Assembly (NCBI RefSeq): GCF_001717955.1
Contig: NZ_CP014168.1
Location: 2,141,501 to 2,205,500, forward strand
Source of the DNA: Sphingomonas panacis
Lineage (GTDB): Bacteria > Pseudomonadota > Alphaproteobacteria > Sphingomonadales > Sphingomonadaceae
Length of the DNA stretch: 64,000 nt
Reading direction: 5' to 3'
The stretch's first letter is position 1. Every line of letters begins with the position of its first letter. Under the pieces are notes generated by a model, which saw only the letters and a list, made by a program, of their open reading frames with translations, searched no databases and was not told the DNA's origin. This document shows positions 27,284 through 35,236 of this stretch, piece after piece. A program made the translations under genes and the position numbers.

Positions 27284-28378
27284 TTACCGCGCAGCGAAGA
27301 TCCACGCCCCGACCGGGCTTCGCATCATCCACCGCGCGATAAGGAAGGAGAGCAGGAGTGTCGCGGCGTAGGTGATCGCGAGCAGCGGCGCCGTCGCCAT
27401 CAGCACATGCCCGGCGAGGCGTACCAGCGCATAGCCGATGATGCCGTGGATTAGATAGATCTGGAGCGAGTGGCGGCCCAACGCATCGAGCCAGCGCACG
27501 CGCAGGTGTGCGCCGCCGCGCAGGAATATGATCGATGCCGAGACCATGAGAATGTCGGTAACGATCAGGCCGGCGGGATGCGTGGCATCGTACAGCTTGA
27601 AGTCCGACAGGTTGATCGAGAGCTTGTCGATGACGCACACCGCAGTCATCGCGGCGAACACGGTGCCAGCCGCCCAAAGCGGAATCGCGGTGCTCCACCC
27701 CGTCTTCGCCAAAGCGGCGGCGAGCAGGCAGGGGAACAGCATATAGGCGACAATCGGCACGCCCCACGGCAGCATCGCCGCGATACGCGCGTCGAGATAG
27801 CCGATGGTCGCGTGCGCCGCAGCGGCGGCGAATAGCGCCACGGCGAACCACCCCGCGTTGGCGCGATCGAGCAGCGGCCGGATCGTCGCGAGGATGATGA
27901 ACACCGGCAGGAACCAGAACATCTCGAACCCGGTCGCGCGCTCGATCGCGGCGCTGTTGGCCAAGGTAAGCGCGGACCCGTACCGCGCGAAGGCATCGCC
28001 GATCGAGCGCGGCGCGTCGGCGACCCCCGACACCGCGAACAGCACGGCATAGGCCGTGACGAAGACGCAGAACGGGCGGTAATACGTCTTGAGCGGGTAC
28101 AGCCAATCCACCCGGCGGTCACGGTCGGCCCGGCGCAGGAACGGGATGATCAGAAACGCCTCGACGTGGAAATTGTAGAGGAGCCGATAGGCCCCGTAGG
28201 CATGCGATTCGAACAGGCGATTGTGGCCGAGCACGATCAGCGCGATCAGAACGCCACGCCAGGCGTGCGCGCTCGCGACGGTCTTTGCGGGTTCCGCAGG
28301 GACGGGCGGCGACGCGTCGCCCGGCCCGATCGCAGTCACGGACGCGGGAGCATGCCCGATCTGCCGGTATGACAACAT
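27284..28378 (-). CDS. Acyltransferase-3 family membrane protein
   Basis: Integral membrane O-acyltransferase of 364 residues with about ten helices. The active-site-type His is in RGVLIALIVLGHNRLF near residue 52, and the family motif LYNFHVEAFLIIPFLRR follows. It resembles fucose 4-O-acetylase and the GumF/OafA-like enzymes that transfer acetyl groups to polysaccharide. A GGGAGG box precedes the ATG. Its 3' end meets the ligase-like gene from the opposite strand with 5 nt between stops. It presumably decorates the polymer made by the cluster. Confidence 0.85.
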   Translation of the reverse strand: MLSYRQIGHAPASVTAIGPGDASPPVPAEPAKTVASAHAWRGVLIALIVLGHNRLFESHAYGAYRLLYNFHVEAFLIIPFLRRADRDRRVDWLYPLKTYYRPFCVFVTAYAVLFAVSGVADAPRSIGDAFARYGSALTLANSAAIERATGFEMFWFLPVFIILATIRPLLDRANAGWFAVALFAAAAAHATIGYLDARIAAMLPWGVPIVAYMLFPCLLAAALAKTGWSTAIPLWAAGTVFAAMTAVCVIDKLSINLSDFKLYDATHPAGLIVTDILMVSASIIFLRGGAHLRVRWLDALGRHSLQIYLIHGIIGYALVRLAGHVLMATAPLLAITYAATLLLSFLIARWMMRSPVGAWIFAAR

Positions 28379-28743
28379 GGCCTCCCATCGTTGTGGACGT
28401 CATGGCGCGGATGGATTCGGCGCCGAAGCGTGCGGGACCAGTGCGGCCCGGCGGAGCCTTCCAGGGCCCGGAGAACGGTGTTGGATATGATATCGGGCAT
28501 TTCGTGGAAATGACATTCCGAAAATCAAAGATGATCTGCGTTTCCTCCATTATGGATGCTTCCTTTGCGGAAGTACAAATGGTCCAGTCTGGACATAATG
28601 AAGACTAAATACGGTCGATACGGTTTGATGGGTCGGCGGTCCGCAAGTATAGATGGCGCGCTTGATAGTGCTGATTGCAGGGGATGCAATCTGAGCGCTG
28701 GTCATTCGCTTGGCTTTCGGGCCTGTTTCTGAGGAGAGATTTA
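28379..28743. other. Divergent regulatory region upstream of the PEP-CTERM-like gene
   Basis: About 365 bp without a gene, noticeably richer in A+T than its surroundings between 28490 and 28690. It contains the perfect palindrome GTCCAGTCTGGAC at 28582-28594 immediately before ATAATG, and an imperfect hairpin CTTCC-N5-GGAAG near 28560-28575. It must hold promoters for the acyltransferase and for the plus-strand gene at 28744. No promoter could be fixed with confidence. Confidence 0.55.
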
Positions 28744-29280
28744 ATGGGGATAGGTTTTGGGAGAAAAATCGCTGTTCTGGCAGGGGCTTCGGCCATTTTC
28801 CTCGCCAGCCCGGCGATGGCGAACACCATCGCACTGGGAACGCTGGTGCCCAATATCGGCACCGGCACCGGCGGCTTTATCGGCAGCGCCGTCAATCCCG
28901 GCGATCATATCACCTTCTCGCTCGGCCTGAAGTCGGACGTTGGCGGCAGCGGCAACGTCAGCCCGCCGATCACGCTCGGGACGATCACCTTCGCGCTGAC
29001 CAGCCTGAGCGCAAAGTTCTACGCGGTCGGCGCGCCGAATGTGTTCCTCGGTGAATTGACCGACGGCCAGACCAAGACCTTCGCGAACCTTTTGACGGGC
29101 GATTACTTCATCGACGTCACGGGTACGTCGGCGAACGGATTGGGCGGAACCTACAGCCTGAGCCTGCTCTCGCACGCGGCGTCCGCACCGGGGCCGGCGG
29201 GCTTCCTGTTCGTCGGCGGCGCGGCTGCGATGATGGCATCGCGCCGTCGTCGCCAGAAAGCCAAGCTCGCGCTTGCCTGA
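28744..29280 (+). CDS. Secreted protein with PEP-CTERM-like exosortase sorting tail
   Basis: Protein of 178 residues with a signal peptide (MGIGFGRKIAVLAGASAIFLASPAMA). A beta-rich secreted domain of about 115 residues follows (NTIALGTLVPNIGTGTGGFIG...). The C-terminus, ASAPGPAGFLFVGGAAAMMASRRRR, has the layout of an exosortase sorting signal: a short Pro motif, a transmembrane helix and a basic cluster. The Pro motif is PGPAG rather than PEP, nearer to the VPLPA-type variants. It lies just upstream of the exosortase operon, so it is the obvious candidate substrate. A strong hairpin follows the stop. Confidence 0.8.
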   Translation: MGIGFGRKIAVLAGASAIFLASPAMANTIALGTLVPNIGTGTGGFIGSAVNPGDHITFSLGLKSDVGGSGNVSPPITLGTITFALTSLSAKFYAVGAPNVFLGELTDGQTKTFANLLTGDYFIDVTGTSANGLGGTYSLSLLSHAASAPGPAGFLFVGGAAAMMASRRRRQKAKLALA

Positions 29281-29288
29281 AGCCGCGG

Positions 29289-29320
29289 ATCGGTGCGGCC
29301 GCTGACGTGGCCGCACCGAT
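29289..29320 (+). terminator. Intrinsic-type terminator after the PEP-CTERM-like gene
   Basis: Perfect 12-bp stem: ATCGGTGCGGCC (29289-29300) pairs with 29309-29320 around an 8-nt loop, followed by TTCATC. It separates the single sorting-signal gene from the EpsD-like gene, which starts 70 nt later. The gene may therefore be made in different amounts from the export operon. Confidence 0.7.
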
Positions 29321-29389
29321 TTCATCAGGCGGGGGTGTGCCGGCCGCGCCAGCGCGGTGGGTGGCGACGGGATTATTTGCGGGGTGTTG

Positions 29390-30283
29390 ATGTTCGAGGA
29401 TGGCATAGTGTGCCGGGTTTCCCGGCGCGTTCGCGTTCTGATGGAAGGCGCTGCGGTGCTGGGCGTTGCCGCGAGCCTCGCTGGCTGTGGCGCATCCAAA
29501 GCGCCTGAGCAACTCATCGTCAAGGGCGACAAGTTCGAGGTCACCCTGCAGGAATATGATCAGCTCCTGCGGCAAATGCCGCCGGTGACGAAGGAGGCGG
29601 TCGCGCCGATGCGGCGGATGCTGCTCCAGCAACTCATCGACGAGAAGCTGCTCGCCGAAGCCGCCGTCTCGGCGGGGATGGACGACGATCCCGACAACAG
29701 CCAGGCGATCGCGGCGGCGAAGCGATCGATCCTCGCGCAAGCCTATCTCCGCAATCTGACCGGCAAGCTGCCCAAGGCTGATCCGCGCGATGTCGAGGCC
29801 TATTACAAGGCGCATCCCGCGTTGTTCTCCAACCGGCGTCGCTTCATCGTCGAGGAATATGTCCTCAAGAGCGATATCCCCAATCTCCGCAGCTATACCG
29901 ACGCGCTCGATCACGGCGACTTCAACACGCTCGCGGCGGTGATCTCGAACACGATACCCTTTCTGCAGCCGGCGGTCGTGGCGCGGTTCACCGACGAACT
30001 TCCCGAGAATCGCGACGTGCTCGACAAGCTGACGGTCGGATCGACGATCGTCTATCAGTCGCCGGGCCAGCTTCACCTCGGCCGCATTCAATCGATCACG
30101 GTCGAGCCGCTCCCGCTGGAGGCAGCCACGGGCAAGATCGAGCAAAGTCTCGCGGCCGAGCGGGTGGCGGACATCGCGCAGGCTACGGTGAAGACGCTGC
30201 GCAAATCCCGTAACGTCGAGATTCTCAACGCCAATCTGAAGCAAGCGGTCGCCGACACCGCGCCCAAGGCGCCACAGTCATGA
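29390..30283 (+). CDS. epsD: EpsD-family peptidyl-prolyl cis-trans isomerase lipoprotein
   Basis: About 297 residues. The signal sequence ends in the lipobox SLAGC (Cys near residue 33). A SurA/PrsA-like N-terminal helical domain (LRQMPPVTKEAVAPMRRMLLQQLIDEKLLAEAAVSAG) is followed by a parvulin-like isomerase region. It matches the EpsD family tied to exosortase-associated exopolysaccharide loci, where it is thought to help fold export components in the periplasm. An internal ATG at 29441 (MEGAAVLG) would also give a working signal peptide. Its stop overlaps the next ATG by 4 nt. Confidence 0.85.
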   Translation: MFEDGIVCRVSRRVRVLMEGAAVLGVAASLAGCGASKAPEQLIVKGDKFEVTLQEYDQLLRQMPPVTKEAVAPMRRMLLQQLIDEKLLAEAAVSAGMDDDPDNSQAIAAAKRSILAQAYLRNLTGKLPKADPRDVEAYYKAHPALFSNRRRFIVEEYVLKSDIPNLRSYTDALDHGDFNTLAAVISNTIPFLQPAVVARFTDELPENRDVLDKLTVGSTIVYQSPGQLHLGRIQSITVEPLPLEAATGKIEQSLAAERVADIAQATVKTLRKSRNVEILNANLKQAVADTAPKAPQS

Positions 30284-31095
30284 GCCGGGCCGCCTGCGCG
30301 CTCGCGCTCTTCGTTTCGGTGGCCTCGCCCGTGGCGCAGGCGCAGACCGCCACGCCCGGCGCGATCCCCGCCGTGAGCCGCAGCGAAGACGTCGCCTATC
30401 TGGTCGGCGCGGGCGATGTGCTGGCGGTGACGGTATACCGCGCGCCGGACTACAACAGCGTGGTCGAGGTCGCCGAGGATGGCACGGTCGTATTGAACGC
30501 GGTCGGCCGGGTACAGGCATCGGGGATGACACCGGCGCAGGTCGGCAACGAGATCATGCGGCGGCTGCAATCGGGCGGGATCTTCCGTGATCCGCTCGTC
30601 AACGTGATGGTGCAGACCTATCGCAGCCGCACCGTCTCCGTGCTGGGTGCGGTAGGGAAGCCGGGCGAGTATCCGCTCGATCGCGGCGGGCTGACCATCA
30701 CCGAGATGCTCGCGCGCGCGGGAGCGACGCTCGGCGTGGGCGGCGGCACGGTGCGGGTGGTCCGGCGCGACGGCACGCAGCAGGATCTGCCTGCCGACCA
30801 GTTGCTCGCGGGCGCCGCCAACCAGATGCTGCAACCGCACGACACGCTGATCGTCACCGAAAGCGCGACCTTCTACATTTCGGGCGAGGTGCAGCGTCCA
30901 GGCAACTTCCCGCTCGAACCGGGGCTGACGATGGAGCGTGCGATCGCGCTGGCCGGCGGCATCACTCAGCGCGGTGCGCGCAGCCGGCTCAAGGTGACTC
31001 GCCACGAAGGCGCCGCCGACGCGATCATCCGCGCCAAGCTGCAAGACCCGGTCAAGCCGCGCGACCTGATCCTGGTCGGCGCGCGGCTGTTCTAG
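30280..31095 (+). CDS. Outer-membrane polysaccharide export protein (Wza/GumB-like)
   Basis: Protein of 271 residues with a signal peptide (MSRAACALALFVSVASPVAQAQ). The Poly_export domain starts at YLVGAGDVLAVTVYRAPDYN near residue 44. Two SLBB-type beta-grasp units follow (VSVLGAVGKPGEYPLDRGG and FYISGEVQRPGNFPLEPG). Wza homologues form the outer-membrane channel. Here there is no lipobox Cys at the signal cleavage site, unlike E. coli Wza. ATGA overlap with epsD. Confidence 0.9.
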   Translation: MSRAACALALFVSVASPVAQAQTATPGAIPAVSRSEDVAYLVGAGDVLAVTVYRAPDYNSVVEVAEDGTVVLNAVGRVQASGMTPAQVGNEIMRRLQSGGIFRDPLVNVMVQTYRSRTVSVLGAVGKPGEYPLDRGGLTITEMLARAGATLGVGGGTVRVVRRDGTQQDLPADQLLAGAANQMLQPHDTLIVTESATFYISGEVQRPGNFPLEPGLTMERAIALAGGITQRGARSRLKVTRHEGAADAIIRAKLQDPVKPRDLILVGARLF

Positions 31096-31110
31096 GCGAG
31101 GGGCGAGAGT

Positions 31111-32505
31111 GTGACTCCCAGGCATATCGGCAAGGTATTGTTCGAAAAGTGGCGGATCATCGTGGCTTGCGTAATCGTGTCGCTCGCGCTTGCGGTGCTG
31201 AGCCTGGTGATGACGCGGCCGATTTACAAATCGACCGCGACGGTGGTGGCGGGGGTGCGCGCGCCGGAGACGATCGGGCCGCAATCGGTCGCCGAGCAGC
31301 TTTCGGCCGATTATCTGCTGACGCAGGAGGACATCCTCAAGAGCGACCGCGTCGCGCGGCAGGTCGTCACCGATACCGGGCTGGCGAGCGTGCCGGACGC
31401 GGCGCGCCAGTTCGGTTGGAAGCCAAAGGACGGCGCGCTGCCCGATTTCCTCGCCCGCCAGCTTCGTGCCTCGCTGGTGATCGATTCGAGCGCGGTCAAT
31501 TCGCGGGTGATGGAAATCAGCTTCCTCAGCGGCGATCCACGCTTCGCGGCGACAATGGCCAATGCGTTCGCGGCGGCGTTCATCGACGTCAACATCCAGC
31601 TCCAGGCCGATCCGGCGCGGCGCACGGTGGCATCCTATACCAAACAGCTCAACGAGATGAGCCGAACCCTGCATGAGATGCAGGCGCAGCTCATCGCCAA
31701 GGAACGCGCGCTCAATCTCGTCGCCGGCAAGGGCGAGGCTGACCCCGATAGCGCCCGGCTCAACGCGCTGTCGACGCAACTCGCTGCGGCGCAGACGCAG
31801 AGCGTCGCGGCGTCGTCGCATGTCGGCGGCGCCGCGCTGCCCGATACGATGGCGAGCGGGGTGGTGATGGGCCTGCAGACCGAGATCGCGCGGCTGGAAG
31901 CGCAACGCAGCCAGCTCAGCACGACCGCCGGCCCCAACAATCCCGATTATCGCCAGCTCGTCGCGCAGATCACCGCGATGCGCGGCCAGCTTGCCGGGCA
32001 GGAGGCGCTGATCCGTCGGTCGGCGGCGGCGAGCGCGGCGCAGGCGCGGACGGTTCAAGCCGGACTGAGCGGCGCGGTCGCCGCGCAGCGCGATCGCGTC
32101 ACCAAGGTTCGCGCCGCGCAGAGCGAAGTGTCGATCCTGCAGCAGGACATCGCCAATCAACAGGCGTCCTACGACCAGATCGCGCAGCGCCGCGCGCAAT
32201 TGCAGGTGCTCGACACGACCGCGCAGACCAACATCTCGATCCTCTCGCCAGCGACGCCAAGCGAGAAGCCGGTGTTGCCACGGCGCTTCGTGACGATGGT
32301 GTTCGGCCTCGTGTTCGGCGTGGCGGCGGGCGTGGTGCTCGTGATCGGCATCGCCTTTTTCGACCGGCGCATCCGCTTCAGCGGTGAAATGGAAAGCTGG
32401 CTCGGCATCCCCGATCTCGGCAGCATTCGCATCAGCCCGCCGCAGCCGCTGCGCCTGCCGCGAATGGTGGCTGGCCTGCTGCCGAACATGAGGGTCGAGG
32501 CATGA
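31111..32505 (+). CDS. epsF: GumC/EpsF-type polysaccharide copolymerase (chain length determinant)
   Basis: Protein of 464 residues beginning with GTG. Wzz domain: first transmembrane helix IIVACVIVSLALAVLSLVM near residue 20, a long periplasmic coiled-coil part with repeated Gln/Ala/Leu (residues 160-370), and a second helix VTMVFGLVFGVAAGVVLVIGIAFF near 395. It closes with a short cytoplasmic tail. There is no fused kinase domain, since a separate ATPase gene follows with a 4-nt overlap. It should control chain length and link inner-membrane polymerisation to export. Confidence 0.9.
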   Translation: MTPRHIGKVLFEKWRIIVACVIVSLALAVLSLVMTRPIYKSTATVVAGVRAPETIGPQSVAEQLSADYLLTQEDILKSDRVARQVVTDTGLASVPDAARQFGWKPKDGALPDFLARQLRASLVIDSSAVNSRVMEISFLSGDPRFAATMANAFAAAFIDVNIQLQADPARRTVASYTKQLNEMSRTLHEMQAQLIAKERALNLVAGKGEADPDSARLNALSTQLAAAQTQSVAASSHVGGAALPDTMASGVVMGLQTEIARLEAQRSQLSTTAGPNNPDYRQLVAQITAMRGQLAGQEALIRRSAAASAAQARTVQAGLSGAVAAQRDRVTKVRAAQSEVSILQQDIANQQASYDQIAQRRAQLQVLDTTAQTNISILSPATPSEKPVLPRRFVTMVFGLVFGVAAGVVLVIGIAFFDRRIRFSGEMESWLGIPDLGSIRISPPQPLRLPRMVAGLLPNMRVEA

Positions 32506-33320
32506 AGTACAACAGCCGCGAGTGGGACGAGCTGTCAGTGCGGATCGCCGATCTGCTCGTCGCCGAGGCACGAGTCGACGACGATCGGCCAGAAGAGGCG
32601 GCGAGATTGTCGCAGGACCGTACCGTCTTGTTCCGCCGCGCCGCCGCGATGCTCGGTGACGCTTCGGTCGCGCACGGGCAGAGCGCGTGGCCGTCGGCGA
32701 CCGCAACCGGCAGCGTAAGCGTTGGCGACGATCTGTTCGCGCTGAAGAGTCCGCATTCGCCGCGTGTCGCCGATCTGCGGCGGGTCGCGCAGACGCTGGC
32801 GATGCGCTGGTTCCTGGCCGAGCCCAAGCACAAGGCGCTGTCGATCATCAGCGCCGACCGGCGCGAAGGCCGAACCGTCGTCGCAAGCAATCTCGCCTGC
32901 ATCTTCGCGCAATCGGGCGTCCGCACGCTGCTGATCGACGCGGATCTGCGCAACCCCGCGATCCACACCAAGTTCAGCTTGGCTGACCCGATATGCGGGG
33001 CGATTCACCGGCCTGTACGCGGTGTTGAAAACCTGTCGGTGATTCCGGCGGCGACGTTGAGCGAATTGCGGTACGACCGCTTCATGCAGTCCGCGCTGCA
33101 ATCGCTGATCGAAGCGATGGACGACGCGTTCGAGGTGATCTTCGTCGATACGCCCGCAGCCGCGACCTCGAACGATTACCAGATCGCCGCGCTCGCGACG
33201 ACGGGTGCGTTGTGCGTGACTCGCGCCGGCGTTACCCGCGCGCGTCGCTCGTCGCGAATGCTCGATTTGTGCGAAGACGCCGGCATCGCGATCGTCGGTG
33301 GCGTCATGGTGCGGCCATGA
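32502..33320 (+). CDS. epsG: EpsG/CpsD-like P-loop ATPase with degenerate Walker A
   Basis: Protein of 272 residues of the BY-kinase/ParA-like family, cytoplasmic partner of the GumC-like protein. The Walker A position reads SADRREGRTVVASNLA, so the usual GxGKT lysine is replaced by Arg (REGRT). The A' motif LLIDADLRNP and the Walker B-like VIFVDTPAAATSND are present. A C-terminal tyrosine cluster is absent; the chain ends GGVMVRP. It may therefore bind ATP weakly or act as a scaffold rather than as an autophosphorylating kinase. Starts inside epsF (ATGA) and ends on the exosortase ATG. Confidence 0.82.
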   Translation: MKYNSREWDELSVRIADLLVAEARVDDDRPEEAARLSQDRTVLFRRAAAMLGDASVAHGQSAWPSATATGSVSVGDDLFALKSPHSPRVADLRRVAQTLAMRWFLAEPKHKALSIISADRREGRTVVASNLACIFAQSGVRTLLIDADLRNPAIHTKFSLADPICGAIHRPVRGVENLSVIPAATLSELRYDRFMQSALQSLIEAMDDAFEVIFVDTPAAATSNDYQIAALATTGALCVTRAGVTRARRSSRMLDLCEDAGIAIVGGVMVRP

Positions 33321-34213
33321 TGCCGCGCGCCACCGCCACGCTGGACTCGGGCTACATGCGGCAGGAGGCCGTGCCGCCCGCCGCGCACGGACGCAGCAGT
33401 GTCGCGCTCGGATTGATCCTGTTCGGGTTGCTTGCGCTCTACGTGCCGGTGCTGACCGAATATGGCGCGGTGCTGCTGTGGAGCGAGGACGACAATCATA
33501 GCGGGTTGCTGCTCGCGCTGGTGTTGTTCGGCTACTGGCGCGACCGGCACGCTTTCGCCTGGTCGTCGACCAAGCGCGAGCAGGTCGCCGGGGCGGCGGC
33601 GATCTCCGCCGCCCTGATCCTGTACTTCGTCGGTCGGGTAACCGATTCGGTGCAACTCCAGGGCGTGTCGCTGCCGATCATGATGACGAGCCTCGCGCTC
33701 GCGACCGGCGGGACGGCACTGGCTAGGCGCTGGCTGCTGCTCGCCGCGCTGCTGATCTTCATCGTGCCGTGGTTCGGGCCGATCGCCGACGCGCTGCTCG
33801 TGCCGCTGCGGCTGGGGCTGACACATTCGGCGGCACGGCTCGCCGCGCTGCTGGGCTTTCCGGTGACGACATCGGGCGTGTTCATCTACGTCGGCTTCGT
33901 CCAGCTCAACGTCGCGGGCGCCTGCGTCGGATTGCGGGCGATGGTGTCGATGACGGCGATCGGCTTCCTCTTCCTGCATGTCTTTCCGGCGCGCTCGCTC
34001 TCTGCCGGGCTGTTGTTCGTGGCGCTGATGCCGGTGATCGCACTGGCGGCGAATTTCTTGCGGGTGTTCGCGCTGATCCTCACCGCGGCGCTGTTCGGCG
34101 TGTCGGGGGAGGCGATCGTCCATGATGTCGCCGCCTATGTCGAGGTGGGGGTGGTGCTGACCGCGTTCATGCTGCTCGGCCGCGCGCTCGGGCCGGTGGA
34201 GGCGCAGGCATGA
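33317..34213 (+). CDS. xrtV: Exosortase (XrtV-like, sphingomonad exopolysaccharide type)
   Basis: Polytopic inner-membrane protein of 298 residues with about eight helices. The exosortase catalytic triad can be seen: Cys203 in GACVGLRAM, Arg249 in NFLRVFALI and His269 in VHDVAAYVE. The N-terminal WSEDDNHSGLLLAL matches the conserved family block. Exosortases cut and anchor PEP-CTERM-tagged proteins. The gene is embedded in the export operon (ATGA overlaps both sides) and is followed by EpsI. The letter V is assigned by cluster context and is less certain than the family. Confidence 0.88.
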   Translation: MMPRATATLDSGYMRQEAVPPAAHGRSSVALGLILFGLLALYVPVLTEYGAVLLWSEDDNHSGLLLALVLFGYWRDRHAFAWSSTKREQVAGAAAISAALILYFVGRVTDSVQLQGVSLPIMMTSLALATGGTALARRWLLLAALLIFIVPWFGPIADALLVPLRLGLTHSAARLAALLGFPVTTSGVFIYVGFVQLNVAGACVGLRAMVSMTAIGFLFLHVFPARSLSAGLLFVALMPVIALAANFLRVFALILTAALFGVSGEAIVHDVAAYVEVGVVLTAFMLLGRALGPVEAQA

Positions 34214-34938
34214 TCCGCCGCCGTGATCTGCTCGGCGCAGGGGCGTTTGCCGGCCTTGCGGGCGCCGCGTCCGCAGGGGCGATCGGCTTTCGGCGCGCGC
34301 AGCGCACGGTGCCGCCGGGGGGCGATGGCGTGCTCACGCAGTTGCCACCGCGCGTCGGCGCGTGGCAGTTGCAGCCGTCAAGCGCGGATATGGTCGATCC
34401 GATCGAGATCGACGTCGCTTTCGCGGCCGCGCTCGACATGTACGACCGCGTCGTCGAGCGCGATTATGTCGCGCCGGCACTGCCGCGCATCATGCTCAAC
34501 ATCGTCTACAAGCGCGAGCTTCGGCAGGAGGATCGCTTCCACTGGCCCGAATTCTGCTACGCCACCCAGGGCTTCAAGGTGCGCCGGCTGGCGCCACTCG
34601 CGCTGGCTAACGGGCCGATCGTGACGCGCTTCATCGGTGATCGCGCCGGGCGCAACGAACTGGTCGGGTATTTCATGCGGATCGGTGACGCGCTGCCGGC
34701 CGGGTCGTTGGCGGTGCGCGCCGCCTTGTTCCGCCAGAGCCTGGCGCTGCGCCTGCCGGACGGGGTGATGGTGCGCGCCTCGTTCCTGACCGACGAGCTG
34801 GACAGCGACGATCCGGCCGCTGCGGACAAGCTTCTCGCCGCGTTCTTCCGGGCGCTGCTTGCCGGCGCAGGGCGGCCGCTGTGGGAGATGCTGGTCGGCG
34901 GTGCGCTACACCAGTCCGCGACCGGCTTTCAGCGTTGA
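34210..34938 (+). CDS. epsI: Exosortase-associated EpsI family protein
   Basis: Protein of 242 residues. The N-terminus MIRRRDLLGAGAFAGLAGAASAGAIGF looks like a twin-arginine-type signal with a hydrophobic stretch. The EpsI-domain block HWPEFCYATQGFKVRRL lies near residue 116, where family members carry the conserved His, Pro, Glu and Cys-Tyr. EpsI domains are either fused to exosortases or encoded next to them. It presumably works with the exosortase in periplasmic handling of exopolysaccharide or sorted proteins. Starts 4 nt before the end of the exosortase gene. Confidence 0.88.
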   Translation: MIRRRDLLGAGAFAGLAGAASAGAIGFRRAQRTVPPGGDGVLTQLPPRVGAWQLQPSSADMVDPIEIDVAFAAALDMYDRVVERDYVAPALPRIMLNIVYKRELRQEDRFHWPEFCYATQGFKVRRLAPLALANGPIVTRFIGDRAGRNELVGYFMRIGDALPAGSLAVRAALFRQSLALRLPDGVMVRASFLTDELDSDDPAAADKLLAAFFRALLAGAGRPLWEMLVGGALHQSATGFQR

Positions 34939-35236
34939 CGGGCGGTATCCGTGATCGCGCGCGGGCATAGGCACGGAACCGACGCTGTCGCATTGGCGCC
35001 CCGCCATCATCGGCTTTATCTTTGAGTATAGGCGGAAGTCGATGCGTCCAAAATGGCTAAGTCATACGTGTAAGTACAACGCAGATCATTGACGCGAAAA
35101 CGCGGAAACCGTAAAAATAGGTTCAAGATCGCGTCGTTAGTGATCGTGATACTTACGAAAATTCAGTGGCAGAACCGAAATGCGATCCGCTTCATAGCGA
35201 TTGCAAGCGATGGTGCGCGAAATTGGGGAAATCGTC
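34939..35236 (+). promoter_or_regulatory. A+T-rich intergenic region before the second half of the exopolysaccharide genes
   Basis: About 298 bp with no gene; the stretch 35030-35200 is clearly A+T-richer than neighbouring coding DNA (for example AATGGCTAAGTCATACGTG and CGTAAAAATAGGTTC). It ends at the glycosyltransferase start with a GGGGAA ribosome site. It probably holds the promoter for the glycosyltransferase-to-ugd run. No exact -35/-10 pair is claimed. Confidence 0.45.

Noticed and set aside
28600..28743. Possible sigma-54 promoter upstream of the PEP-CTERM-like gene
   Set aside because: TGGCGCGC and TTGCA-like pieces are present, but their spacing does not fit the -24/-12 rule.
30088..32706. 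An 872-codon minus-strand frame opposite the export and copolymerase genes
   Set aside because: It is a shadow of clearly coding epsD, export and epsF genes on the plus strand, with no recognisable domain.
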